From: a virus | DNA: 57,772 nucleotides | Virus record (IMG/VR): IMGVR_UViG_3300032315_000416 | Span: 1-57,772 of that record | Strand: one strand, 5' to 3' | Part shown: positions 45,141 through 51,454 of the stretch, one piece after another | Numbering within the stretch: the first letter of the stretch is position 1 | Layout of the letters: every line of letters begins with the position of its first letter | The notes under the pieces: generated by a model | The model's input: only the letters and a program-made list of their open reading frames with translations | Told to the model about the DNA's origin: nothing | Databases searched by the model: none | Made by a program: the position numbers and the translations under genes

Positions 45141-45149
45141 TTATCCACA
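45141..45149 (+). promoter_or_regulatory. DnaA box
   Basis: TTATCCACA matches the DnaA-box consensus TTATNCACA exactly, 70 bp past the last iteron, next to an AT-rich stretch. It supports use of the host initiator at an origin in this region. One 9-mer alone is weak evidence. Confidence 0.5.
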
Positions 45150-45427
45150 ATTCAAAGAAACATGGCCGCAATATGACAATCCATTTAGAAGCCATTAGAA
45201 GGCCGCTAAGCGGTTTTAGCGCATTGTGAAGGGTTAGTATTCAAGGGTATGCGATCGCAATTTTCGAGGGTAAACCCTTAGTATATAGAATGACCGGCGT
45301 ATTACTTTTTATTATATTAAACCTAGGGTTTCCCCTAGTACGCATGCCGGTTTTTAGGCCATTCTTTCACTACAATAAACCCATGGTAAGCAATAACGCA
45401 AACCAGTAAATGAGAGGATTAAACATC

Positions 45428-45709
45428 ATGACCAAAACTGAAAAACTGATTAACACATTACCAGAGCTCGATGGCCTGCAATATATCAAGGGTCAAGGGT
45501 ACGTAGATATTAAGGTTAAACCGCACGCATTTGAGCGCGACGGCCATTTATTTATTAGTGCTGAAAACGGTGACAATGCCGCGGATTATTATGGTGAATA
45601 TCGCGGCGGTTACCCTTGGATTAATGAAGCACTAGAAGCATGGGCAAAAAAGCGCGGCGGGTTTTTTGAATGGGAAAACCCCGCCACTATTGTATTTTGC
45701 AAAGACTAA
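45428..45709 (+). CDS. First early gene, unknown small protein
   Basis: A 93-aa protein from ATG 45428. The ribosome site GAGAGG lies 9 bases upstream, in a 20-bp leader (TGAGAGGATTAAACATCATG) that is repeated identically in front of the next gene. The product has YIKGQGYVDIKVKPHAFERDG and EWENPATIVFCKD, with no recognised domain. As the first rightward gene after the control region it is likely an early host-takeover protein. Confidence 0.78.
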   Translation: MTKTEKLINTLPELDGLQYIKGQGYVDIKVKPHAFERDGHLFISAENGDNAADYYGEYRGGYPWINEALEAWAKKRGGFFEWENPATIVFCKD

Positions 45710-45763
45710 ACTAAACCAAACCGGCGGCCATTGTGCCGCCATTAATTGAGAGGATTAAACATC

Positions 45764-46519
45764 ATGCTATTACCTAAACCAAAAACCCCAGTCAAAAAAC
45801 CATCCGGCTATATCATTTATCGCGGCGCGTCACAATTGGACGGCGCGCCTATTGTTGTTGTTGCACTAACCAATAGCACCAATACAAAAACCGGCAATAT
45901 GGTGCAAACTTATATTCTAGTAGATAACGGCCGCTCACCAATTGATAACGCGCGCTCATTGGCCGACGTAAGTATATGCGGGGATTGTAAACACCGCACC
46001 GGCATGGGCGGTGCATGTTATGTTAATTTAGGCCAAGGCGCGCGCGCCGTCGCGGCCGCCATTGTAAAGGGCAATTATCCGGCCGATATATTGGCCGCAC
46101 AATCCGCCGCCGCCGGCCGCATGGTGCGCTTAGGTACTTATGGTGATCCGGCCGCCGTACCGGCCAATATTTGGCGCACGCTATTGGCCAATGCGCAAGG
46201 CCATACCGGATACTCTCACCAATGGCAAACCGGTAAGGCCGGCGCGGATATCATGGCGTTATGCATGGCGTCCGCTGATAATGAAGCGGAGCGCGCCGCC
46301 GCTAAATTAATGGGTTATCGCACGTTTAGGGTACGCGCCGCGAATGAGGCCATGGCCGCCGGTGAATTTATTTGCCCAGCAAGTGAAGAGGGAAACCGTC
46401 GCAAATTGTGCGGCGAATGCGGCGCTTGTGACGGCGGCATTGATTCGCGCCGCGCTGATCCCGTAATCATTGCCCATGGCGCGCTAAAAGGCCGCTTCAT
46501 TCCAATAGCGGCGGCATAA
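45764..46519 (+). CDS. Conserved phage protein with cysteine clusters (GP88/DUF7227-like)
   Basis: A 251-aa protein starting at ATG 45764 with the same 20-bp leader as its neighbour. The conserved features are SICGDCKHR and ACYVNLGQGARAV (residues about 72-97), RLGTYGDPAAVP, HTGYSHQW, a second cluster LCGECGACDGG near the C-terminus, and FICPASEEG. The spacing of CxxC and Cys-rich motifs resembles a family of phage proteins of unknown function (GP88-type). Metal or Fe-S binding is suggested by eight or so Cys. It is strongly GGCC/GCGC rich in DNA. The function is unknown. Confidence 0.8.
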   Translation: MLLPKPKTPVKKPSGYIIYRGASQLDGAPIVVVALTNSTNTKTGNMVQTYILVDNGRSPIDNARSLADVSICGDCKHRTGMGGACYVNLGQGARAVAAAIVKGNYPADILAAQSAAAGRMVRLGTYGDPAAVPANIWRTLLANAQGHTGYSHQWQTGKAGADIMALCMASADNEAERAAAKLMGYRTFRVRAANEAMAAGEFICPASEEGNRRKLCGECGACDGGIDSRRADPVIIAHGALKGRFIPIAAA

Positions 46520-46520
46520 C

Positions 46521-46673
46521 ATGGGACAACATTATATTTTTATCGTTTTTTATCGTCACCATGGGGATGACTATAGCGCGGTATTCCAAGGTATGCGAAA
46601 GGCCAAGGCATTCGCACGCCTTACCGGCGGCCGCGTAGAGACTCAATTGTCTAATATATTTATAAAGGATTGA
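46521..46673 (+). CDS. Small basic protein
   Basis: A 50-aa protein (MGQHYIFIVFYRHHGDDYS start, ends SNIFIKD) from ATG 46521, one base after the stop of the previous gene. No strong ribosome site is visible, so translation may be coupled to the preceding gene. The alternation of beta-prone and basic residues (RKAKAFARL) fits a small regulatory or inhibitor protein. The function is unknown. Confidence 0.65.
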   Translation: MGQHYIFIVFYRHHGDDYSAVFQGMRKAKAFARLTGGRVETQLSNIFIKD

Positions 46674-46678
46674 ACACC

Positions 46679-46975
46679 ATGAGCACGTTACATAAAATTG
46701 ACAATATTATATTAAACCCTAAGCGGCCGCCGTCCCATGCGCTCATTATGCGCATGGCGGGCGCGTCACTAGCCGCCGGATATAAGGCCATAGATATCCG
46801 TTGGAACAATGAGGCCATAGAGTTGACCTTTAGCGATAACGCCGGCCTATGGTACGGCCAAGGCGCAATAAACCATGATAGCGCGCAAACCATAGCGCGC
46901 CAATTAAACGATATCCGGCGGTTTGTGCTCGATCATTTTCAAATTATCACCATTGGGGACGCTAAACATGTTTAA
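46679..46975 (+). CDS. Unknown small early protein
   Basis: A 98-aa protein starting MSTLHKIDNIILNPKRPP at ATG 46679 with AAAGGA upstream; a TTG 9 bp earlier is the less likely start. It is mixed alpha/beta with an FVLDHFQIITIGD C-terminus and no recognised motif. It overlaps the next membrane peptide gene by 8 bp. Confidence 0.72.
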   Translation: MSTLHKIDNIILNPKRPPSHALIMRMAGASLAAGYKAIDIRWNNEAIELTFSDNAGLWYGQGAINHDSAQTIARQLNDIRRFVLDHFQIITIGDAKHV

Positions 46976-47069
46976 ACTATTTATGTCTTATCTCACTCAC
47001 GTAATCGGCAGTATGATTTTGGCCGGCATATGGTGCGCGGTAGTACTGGCATTGCTAGATGCGCTATAG
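46968..47069 (+). CDS. Single-pass membrane micropeptide
   Basis: A 33-aa protein with one transmembrane segment (about 11-31, IGSMILAGIWCAVVLALL) and little else. A GGGGA ribosome site lies 7 bases upstream, inside the end of the preceding gene. Such peptides often act on membrane-bound host functions or as superinfection-exclusion or lysis modifiers. The role is unknown. Confidence 0.7.
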   Translation: MFKLFMSYLTHVIGSMILAGIWCAVVLALLDAL

Positions 47070-47132
47070 GGGTAAACACCTATTTACCACGCGCGAGGCT
47101 AGATCGATAATCAATTTAAAGGAGGTTTTACC

Positions 47133-47282
47133 ATGATGAATTATTACTGCAACGGTTTTTGGTTTGCGACATATGATGACGCTAGACTATACGCCGATAT
47201 ATTACTAATCCAATTGCGCGTGTATAAGGCCATCTATACCCGCTCTGAGATGGCGGCACATGCGGCGGAGGTGACAGCATGA
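47133..47282 (+). CDS. Small early protein
   Basis: A 49-aa protein starting MMNYYCNGFWFATYDDARL, with a perfect AAAGGAGG ribosome site at 47118-47125, one of the strongest in the window. It is an aromatic- and Ala-rich mixed alpha protein. Its TGA overlaps the next ATG (ATGA). Strong initiation and position suggest a high early output. The function is unknown. Confidence 0.75.
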   Translation: MMNYYCNGFWFATYDDARLYADILLIQLRVYKAIYTRSEMAAHAAEVTA

Positions 47283-47434
47283 CACAAGGCCGCCTATTTA
47301 TGATCCAAGACATTGTGGCCATGGGTAACTGGAATCCTGCCCGCCTTGATGTACTGGAGGCCATGAGCGATGAAGCACTGTATGCCATATGGCTAGACCT
47401 TATTAACTTATCAACCAAGGAATTAACACAATGA
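47279..47434 (+). CDS. Small early protein
   Basis: A 51-aa helical protein (MTQGRLFMIQDIVAMGNW start, LSTKELTQ end), translationally coupled to the preceding gene (ATGA overlap) and to the next one (ATGA at 47431). No recognised domain. It is a candidate host-interaction protein by its place in the early operon. Confidence 0.72.
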   Translation: MTQGRLFMIQDIVAMGNWNPARLDVLEAMSDEALYAIWLDLINLSTKELTQ

Positions 47435-47742
47435 GAACAATACAACAATTAGCGGCACAAGCGCGCCGCCAAAATGACGTAAACGGCCTGCCATGCGGCG
47501 AGTATGTTTATAGTGATCCCATGCATATAAGCAATAGATATCAGAGCGAGGGTGACGTTATCCGCGCTAAATTCGGCACTGTCGATAATTGGTATGCGTG
47601 GGAAATGGTACAAGTAATCGAGCGCGCCACAGGCCGCCGCGTATTCGACAATGAAGTGGCCAGTATTACCGGCAGAGAATTAACAGCAACACCGGCCGAA
47701 GTATTGGCCGTCCTAGATCAATCCATATATGAGGTGAAATAA
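47431..47742 (+). CDS. Small early protein
   Basis: A 103-aa protein (MRTIQQLAAQARRQNDVNG start) ending in EVK, with the 15-base element GAGGTGAAATAATGA at its 3' end, where GAGGTG is the ribosome site of the next gene. The mid-part (AKFGTVDNWYAWEMVQVIERATG) is helical. No domain recognised. Confidence 0.75.
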   Translation: MRTIQQLAAQARRQNDVNGLPCGEYVYSDPMHISNRYQSEGDVIRAKFGTVDNWYAWEMVQVIERATGRRVFDNEVASITGRELTATPAEVLAVLDQSIYEVK

Positions 47743-47930
47743 TGACCAATAAATTAACCAAAAACCAATTAGCATTATTGTCTGAAATTTTGACCCAGCA
47801 TTGCGAAGATTGCGACACGTCCAGCACTACGGCGCACCTAGTCGATAATATTTGGCTAAAAATAGCGACTATGCATGGATTAATTGACGATGAATACACC
47901 ACACCTAAATTTGAACCAGCGGAGGAATAA
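47742..47930 (+). CDS. Small early acidic protein
   Basis: A 62-aa helical protein (MTNKLTKNQLALLSEIL), acidic C-terminus. Its start overlaps the TAA of the previous gene (TAATG) with GAGGTG as ribosome site. A CEDCDTSS segment gives a CxxC, possible metal site. The function is unknown. Confidence 0.72.
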   Translation: MTNKLTKNQLALLSEILTQHCEDCDTSSTTAHLVDNIWLKIATMHGLIDDEYTTPKFEPAEE

Positions 47931-47933
47931 ATC

Positions 47934-48239
47934 ATGCTTACATTAAACGACATAAACCTAATCGAAGGTGAAACAACGTGCACCATGCAAGAGTACTACG
48001 AGGCCTTACAGCGCGCCATCAATAGCGGCATGTGGGGTATGCAGGGATCATATGGCCGCACCATGATGGAGGCCATCACCGCCGGCAAGTGCTTACTTGG
48101 CCACAATGAGGCACGTGATTATTATGGTAATCCAGTACCTAGTCGCGACCAAGTAAAGGCCGGCACTAAGGGATCATTCGATTACGTAGAGGCCGAGAGC
48201 GGCAACGAATGGGCACAACACATGAGCGAGGTGAAATAA
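47934..48239 (+). CDS. Small early protein
   Basis: A 101-aa protein (MLTLNDINLIEGETTCTMQEYY start) with a GGAGG ribosome site 8 bases upstream. The first half is helical and the second half carries RDYYGNPVPSRDQVKAG and the EVK ending. Its 3' end is the second copy of GAGGTGAAATAATGA. No recognised domain. Confidence 0.75.
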   Translation: MLTLNDINLIEGETTCTMQEYYEALQRAINSGMWGMQGSYGRTMMEAITAGKCLLGHNEARDYYGNPVPSRDQVKAGTKGSFDYVEAESGNEWAQHMSEVK

Positions 48240-48406
48240 TGACTAAATACGAAGTAACACTAGCACGCGTTGAGTATCTGTCTCAAAAGTTTATTGTCGA
48301 GGCAGATAGCGAAGAGGCCGCACAAGAGGCCGCATGGGATCAATCCGGTAACTGGAGGCGAGTAGATGCCGAAGAGTTTACCAATGGAATAGAAGAGGTG
48401 AAATAA
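48239..48406 (+). CDS. Small acidic protein
   Basis: A 55-aa protein (MTKYEVTLARVEYLSQKF start) ending GIEEVK. It is acidic, with beta-helix-type pattern LARVEYLSQKFIVEADSEEAAQEAA. The start is set by the coupled TAATG at 48239; an in-frame upstream ATG (48209) would lie inside the preceding gene and is rejected. It resembles small phage proteins of the 'YEV-FIVEA-SEEEA' type. The function is unknown. Confidence 0.72.
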   Translation: MTKYEVTLARVEYLSQKFIVEADSEEAAQEAAWDQSGNWRRVDAEEFTNGIEEVK

Positions 48407-48723
48407 TGAATACCAACAACATAGCAACCAAAGTATTTGAATTGTCGCGCTATTGTGCCAAGGAGGACGAAGCACTATTGATGCAAGCCGAAGCCGTTAT
48501 ACGCAAAATGAATATGCCAGTATCAAATTACTTAGATCTTGAAATAGCAACGGAAGTCGCATGGCAGGTAGGCGATATTCTTGAAGACCGGCCAAGAGCA
48601 GAAAGCCGGTGGAATATTTGCAATATCGCCAAGCGCATCATGGAGGCCGGCATTATTGACGAAAGTAGCGAAGACATTGACGAGATTATCTCGGCATGGT
48701 TACATGAAAAGGAAGGGTATTGA
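48406..48723 (+). CDS. Small helical early protein
   Basis: A 105-aa, helix-rich, acidic protein (MNTNNIATKVFELSRYC start). The ribosome site is the third GAGGTGAAATAATGA element. A repeated E-A-V/I pattern suggests an all-alpha bundle; no DNA-binding motif was identified. The function is unknown. Confidence 0.72.
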   Translation: MNTNNIATKVFELSRYCAKEDEALLMQAEAVIRKMNMPVSNYLDLEIATEVAWQVGDILEDRPRAESRWNICNIAKRIMEAGIIDESSEDIDEIISAWLHEKEGY

Positions 48724-48724
48724 T

Positions 48725-48985
48725 ATGGACAACAGAATGAGAAACCAATTTGCGAGGGCATTGTTGGCACGTCCTGCACCATGCGACAACTGCCCCAATA
48801 ATGCCAAGTGCGCGCTCGATTTGAAGGCCTGCCGCACGTTCCAACATTACGTAGTGACTGGATCAATTAATGCCGGCCTATCCCGCATGCCTACCCGCGC
48901 CATGTTTAATGATGTATTTTACGCGGACGAAGAGTTTACAGAAAAAGTATTGCGTATTCAATTGCGCAAAGAGACCGAACTTTAA
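48725..48985 (+). CDS. Cys-cluster protein (possible Zn or Fe-S binding)
   Basis: An 86-aa protein starting MDNRMRNQFARALLARP at ATG 48725, with AAGGAAGGG upstream; the longer open frame is not used. CDNCPNNAKCALDLKAC (residues about 20-36) gives C-x2-C-x5-C-x6-C, then FQHYVVTGS. This is a common small-protein pattern in phages and Gram-negative plasmids whose function is not known. It could be a zinc or Fe-S binding regulator. Confidence 0.75.
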   Translation: MDNRMRNQFARALLARPAPCDNCPNNAKCALDLKACRTFQHYVVTGSINAGLSRMPTRAMFNDVFYADEEFTEKVLRIQLRKETEL

Positions 48986-49146
48986 TGGACGATAAAATGA
49001 ACCTATTCTTATTATTTTTAGCCGGCCTAATTTTTCTTACCTGTTTTTATGGTCAAACTCAATTATATGCAGTCAATTGGTTTTTAATAGCCGGCATGTT
49101 ATTTGCCACAATTGTCATTACTTTAATTTTTACGGAGGTTTTATGA
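48985..49146 (+). CDS. Two-TM small membrane protein
   Basis: A 53-aa protein with two transmembrane segments (about 5-20 and 32-51) joined by a short loop FYGQTQLYAVN. The start overlaps the upstream stop (TAATG) and its end overlaps the next start (ATGA). The class I/II holin-like topology is notable in an early module, but nothing ties it to lysis. Confidence 0.72.
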   Translation: MDDKMNLFLLFLAGLIFLTCFYGQTQLYAVNWFLIAGMLFATIVITLIFTEVL

Positions 49147-49379
49147 ACAAAGAACAATTACGCAACAAGGCAGAGCATTTTGTACTCAGCACATACTTAT
49201 CAGACTGGAACGGTGACCTGCCATTTTCTAAGATACTAGAGGGCATTGCCGACGAGGACTGGGATATCGCGACACCATGGGAGCCCTTCGAAACAATGGA
49301 AGGCAAAGAACTGGCAAACAATATTGCCGACTCAGTAACCTATTTTTTACAATTATTCAAAGACGAGGTAGCAGAATGA
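49143..49379 (+). CDS. Small acidic protein
   Basis: A 78-aa acidic protein (MNKEQLRNKAEHFVLSTY start) with a perfect GGAGG ribosome site 5 bases upstream. It is helical and has FSKILEGIADEDWDIATPWEPFE. The longer open frame from 49077 runs through the membrane protein gene and is not used. The function is unknown. Confidence 0.75.
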   Translation: MNKEQLRNKAEHFVLSTYLSDWNGDLPFSKILEGIADEDWDIATPWEPFETMEGKELANNIADSVTYFLQLFKDEVAE

Positions 49380-49492
49380 ATCACACTATTAAATTCAAAA
49401 CGATTCACGATATGTTAGCGTGGATTGTAGAGAACAAATTATATGATGCGTTACCAGTAGACTTAATCATTCACCTAGGAGAAACAAAATGA
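49376..49492 (+). CDS. Small protein
   Basis: A 38-aa protein (MNHTIKFKTIHDMLAWIVEN start), start overlapping the previous stop (ATGA). It is amphipathic. Its small size makes it tentative, but overlap on both sides with coupled genes supports it. Confidence 0.6.
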   Translation: MNHTIKFKTIHDMLAWIVENKLYDALPVDLIIHLGETK

Positions 49493-49812
49493 TTAACCTT
49501 ACACTAGATCAAGTTGAGGAATTTTTCAAACCGGCAACGGACATAGTGGACGAGCTCGGCGCGATTGACCAACAAATCAAAGAGCTAGATGCAGTTAAGG
49601 CCAAGCTCAAGGCCAAACTGCTAGAGCGCGGCACAGGCTTTCACAAAGGCATGCAATACATTGCCGAGGTGCAAGAGTATGACCGTGAAAATATCAGCGC
49701 GCCATTGGTACGCCAGTTAAGTGATGAGGCTTTCATCAAGGCAGTAACAACCGTACAGCACATCAAGGCCGTAGTGGTCAAACCATTGGCCGCAGACAAT
49801 GAGCCAGTATAG
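49489..49812 (+). CDS. Helical coiled-coil protein, possible Gp157/Gam-like
   Basis: A 107-aa protein with an N-terminal acidic helix (LDQVEEFFKPATDIVDEL), a coiled coil (about 25-45, QQIKELDAVKAKLKAKLLERG) and an alpha/beta end (HIKAVVVKPLAA). The layout of coiled coil followed by a compact domain resembles nuclease-inhibitor or recombination-associated early proteins, but this is a guess. GAGAAAC before the start is a fair ribosome site. Confidence 0.72.
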   Translation: MINLTLDQVEEFFKPATDIVDELGAIDQQIKELDAVKAKLKAKLLERGTGFHKGMQYIAEVQEYDRENISAPLVRQLSDEAFIKAVTTVQHIKAVVVKPLAADNEPV

Positions 49813-49978
49813 ATACGCCGTAATCGATGAGTTTGGCGGTATGATGCGTAAGTTTGCGTCGAGAATAGAGGCGCAACCTTATCTGACTACAGGCGCGAGG
49901 CTAGTTCCATTACCTAAACAACCAAAGAGAGACCCTTATACCATGGCTTGCACAATTTTACCGGATGCGCTATTATGA
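49799..49978 (+). CDS. Small basic protein
   Basis: A 59-aa protein (MSQYRYAVIDEFGGMMRKF start) overlapping the preceding gene by 14 bp and ending ATGA with the next membrane protein gene. It has the short YAVIDE-type start seen in small phage proteins but no known domain. Confidence 0.65.
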   Translation: MSQYRYAVIDEFGGMMRKFASRIEAQPYLTTGARLVPLPKQPKRDPYTMACTILPDALL

Positions 49979-50148
49979 CCATACTCGGCACAATTATATG
50001 TTTTCTCGCTGGGTATGGTTTAACCGTACAAATTACACTAGAGGGCATTCTATGGCTAGCATTCGGCGCGTTTCTCGTATCGCCAAAGACTTACTTACAG
50101 GCGATTGTAAAACTAAATGAGCAAAGGGGAAAACGACATACTAAGTGA
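49975..50148 (+). CDS. Two-TM small membrane protein
   Basis: A 57-aa protein with two hydrophobic segments (about 3-21 and 24-44) followed by a basic tail NEQRGKRHTK. The start overlaps the previous stop (ATGA) and its 3' end overlaps the sigma-factor start by 32 bp, so the two are co-translated. Its role is unknown; the coupling to the sigma gene is worth noting. Confidence 0.7.
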   Translation: MTILGTIICFLAGYGLTVQITLEGILWLAFGAFLVSPKTYLQAIVKLNEQRGKRHTK

Positions 50149-50695
50149 CTACCTGCTTGCGCTTTATGGCACAGAACCATTGAGCGTAGAACAGGAGCAC
50201 GCACTCGCTAAACAAATTGCCAAGGGTGATAGAGCGGCACTAAACAAACTGGTAAAGCATAATCTACGGTTTGTAATCTACTTAGTGCGTAAACTGTCGG
50301 CATGGCAGTACAGTAAAGTGCCGGTGGAGGACATTCTTAGCATGGGCAACGAGGCCTTATTCATGGCCGCTAGATCATGGACGCCGGCCAATAATTCCAG
50401 TTTCGTTACCTATGCCAAGCCCTATATTCTGCGCGGCGTAAAGCGAGAGCTAAACAACACGGAGAATTTAATCCGCCTGCCAGTCAACATCATGCTAAAT
50501 ATCAAGACGCTAAAGTATAGAGAGCGGGTGCTATCCCAAAAATTATGCCGGCAACCGACCGATGCGGAATTGTCGGCCGCTACAGGTTTTTCTGAAGGCC
50601 GTATCAATGAATTGAAAAATCATATGGCTAGAGAGCCCATATTTCGCAATGAACTTAAAAACGAAGAGCATTTTGAGGAGAAGCATGATGACTGA
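50117..50695 (+). CDS. Sigma-70 family sigma factor lacking region 4
   Basis: A 192-aa RNA polymerase sigma factor. Region 1.2-like helix begins EQEHALAKQIAKGDRAAL. Region 2 runs about 40-112, with HNLRFVIYLVRKL, VPVEDILSMGNEALFMAARSW, SFVTYAKPYILRGVKREL. Region 3 (about 117-170) opens IRLPVNIML and holds RQPTDAELSAATGFSEGRI. It ends after about 20 more residues, so region 4, which contacts the -35 box, is absent. A region-2/3-only sigma would read an extended -10 element without -35, like the repeated motif on the late strand. It overlaps the membrane protein gene. Confidence 0.92.
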   Translation: MSKGENDILSDYLLALYGTEPLSVEQEHALAKQIAKGDRAALNKLVKHNLRFVIYLVRKLSAWQYSKVPVEDILSMGNEALFMAARSWTPANNSSFVTYAKPYILRGVKRELNNTENLIRLPVNIMLNIKTLKYRERVLSQKLCRQPTDAELSAATGFSEGRINELKNHMAREPIFRNELKNEEHFEEKHDD

Positions 50696-50969
50696 TGTGC
50701 AAAAGAGAGCATATGACCGTTTTATTCGGATTCGCAATCAGATACGGGATTCGAATGAATGGATACCGGCCAAAGATGTGCTTAGGACGGTAGATGTAGT
50801 CGGAATGAACCATCCGCTCTTTGAGATGAATGATTTGTACTTGGAATACCAAGAAGCATTTCGGGATTGGCTAGCGGTAGAGCCAGAGTACCGTAAAGTA
50901 GAGCGTATGAGTGCTATACGGGGTGATTATGGAGTAGCAGATACTTGGGAGAAACCAATTGCAGAATAG
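50685..50969 (+). CDS. Uncharacterised early protein
   Basis: A 94-aa helical protein starting MMTDVQKRAYDRFIRIR at ATG 50685, with GGAG 5 bases upstream; an earlier in-frame start would lie inside the sigma gene. It has PAKDVLRTVDVVGMNHPLFE and a C-terminal basic/acidic tail. It overlaps the sigma gene stop by 11 bp. Function unknown; its coupling to the sigma gene leaves open a role as a sigma partner or regulator. Confidence 0.72.
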   Translation: MMTDVQKRAYDRFIRIRNQIRDSNEWIPAKDVLRTVDVVGMNHPLFEMNDLYLEYQEAFRDWLAVEPEYRKVERMSAIRGDYGVADTWEKPIAE

Positions 50970-51165
50970 TAAGGTGGCAGTACCAGCAGACATATACAAC
51001 AAAGACGGCCAACTGGTCAAGATCGAGTTCACTACCCCATCCGGCGAGCATATTATAGACGCCATGTGGGATGCTAGCGAGGAACAGACCAGTGAAAACA
51101 GGGTAAAGTTCAGGGAATGGGCATACCGCATGATTAAACAAAAGGACTATGAAGTAAAGACATAA
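50959..51165 (+). CDS. Small protein (TTG start)
   Basis: A 68-aa protein from TTG 50959 with GGGAG 7 bases upstream; no in-frame ATG is available near the start. It reads MQNSKVAVPADIYNKDGQL, then an acidic beta-helix and WAYRMIKQKDYEVKT. It is the last gene before the second long repeat. The function is unknown. Confidence 0.65.
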   Translation: MQNSKVAVPADIYNKDGQLVKIEFTTPSGEHIIDAMWDASEEQTSENRVKFREWAYRMIKQKDYEVKT

Positions 51166-51221
51166 AGCTATTAAGAATCATTCGCATTTGGAGTACCAAG
51201 AATCAAGGACTTACAGCATCA

Positions 51222-51430
51222 TTGTCAGGATTGTCAGGGTAGTACGGGTTAATTCCAGTTGGGGCCTCCCTTACGTTTTTTATTTTTTTAAATAAAAAGA
51301 AAAAAGAGAGATAGACCCGTACTACTAGTACTACCCTGACACACATAATCTAAGTGCTTGATTTTTGGTCCGCCAAATGAGAATCATTCTCATTAACTGT
51401 GTCAGGATAGTATGGATGCACTGCAACATA
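51222..51430 (+). repeat. Long repeat copy B, upstream of the primase-helicase gene
   Basis: Same layout as the repeat at 44418-44635: direct TGTCAGGGTAGTACGGGT (51232-51249), AT-rich spacer, inverted site (51315-51341), palindrome AATGAGAATCATTCTCATT (51376-51394), and TGTCAGGATAGTATGG (51400-51415). It ends 24 bp before the primase-helicase start. The two direct copies bracket the 6.6-kb set of small early genes. Possible functions are an operator/promoter set or an origin. The 288-bp gap between 51166 and 51454 holds nothing else. Confidence 0.85.
51376..51394. promoter_or_regulatory. Fur-box-like palindrome, copy B
   Basis: The 19-bp palindrome AATGAGAATCATTCTCATT matches the Fur 7-1-7 form. 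The central base differs from copy A, but the palindrome is retained. It sits 61 bp before the primase-helicase start, a place where a bound repressor would block transcription. A phage protein may use the site instead of Fur. Confidence 0.65.
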
Positions 51431-51454
51431 TAAAAACCAATATACAATACACCT

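Larger units (their letters stand above)
44347..45427. other. Non-coding control region between late and early modules (about 1.08 kb)
   Basis: This gap separates the leftward late genes from the rightward early genes. From left to right it holds late promoter copy 1, repeat copy A with a Fur-like box (44418-44635), an AT-rich tract (about 44640-44690), a GC-rich stretch with a possible CCGG-rich hairpin near 44710-44745, seven iteron palindromes (44776-45070) and a DnaA box at 45141. It also holds two small palindromic sites (AGGGTAAACCCT near 45269 and CCTAGGGTTTCCCCTAG near 45324) before the first early gene. A 75-codon frame on the minus strand (44968-45195) runs through the iterons and is judged spurious. 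Confidence 0.8.

Noticed and set aside
44968-45195. 75-aa minus-strand frame
   Set aside because: It crosses iterons and the DnaA box, has no ribosome site and lies in the control region.
48581-48724. N-terminal extension of the Cys-cluster gene
   Set aside because: It runs inside the preceding gene, and ATG 48725 has a strong ribosome site.
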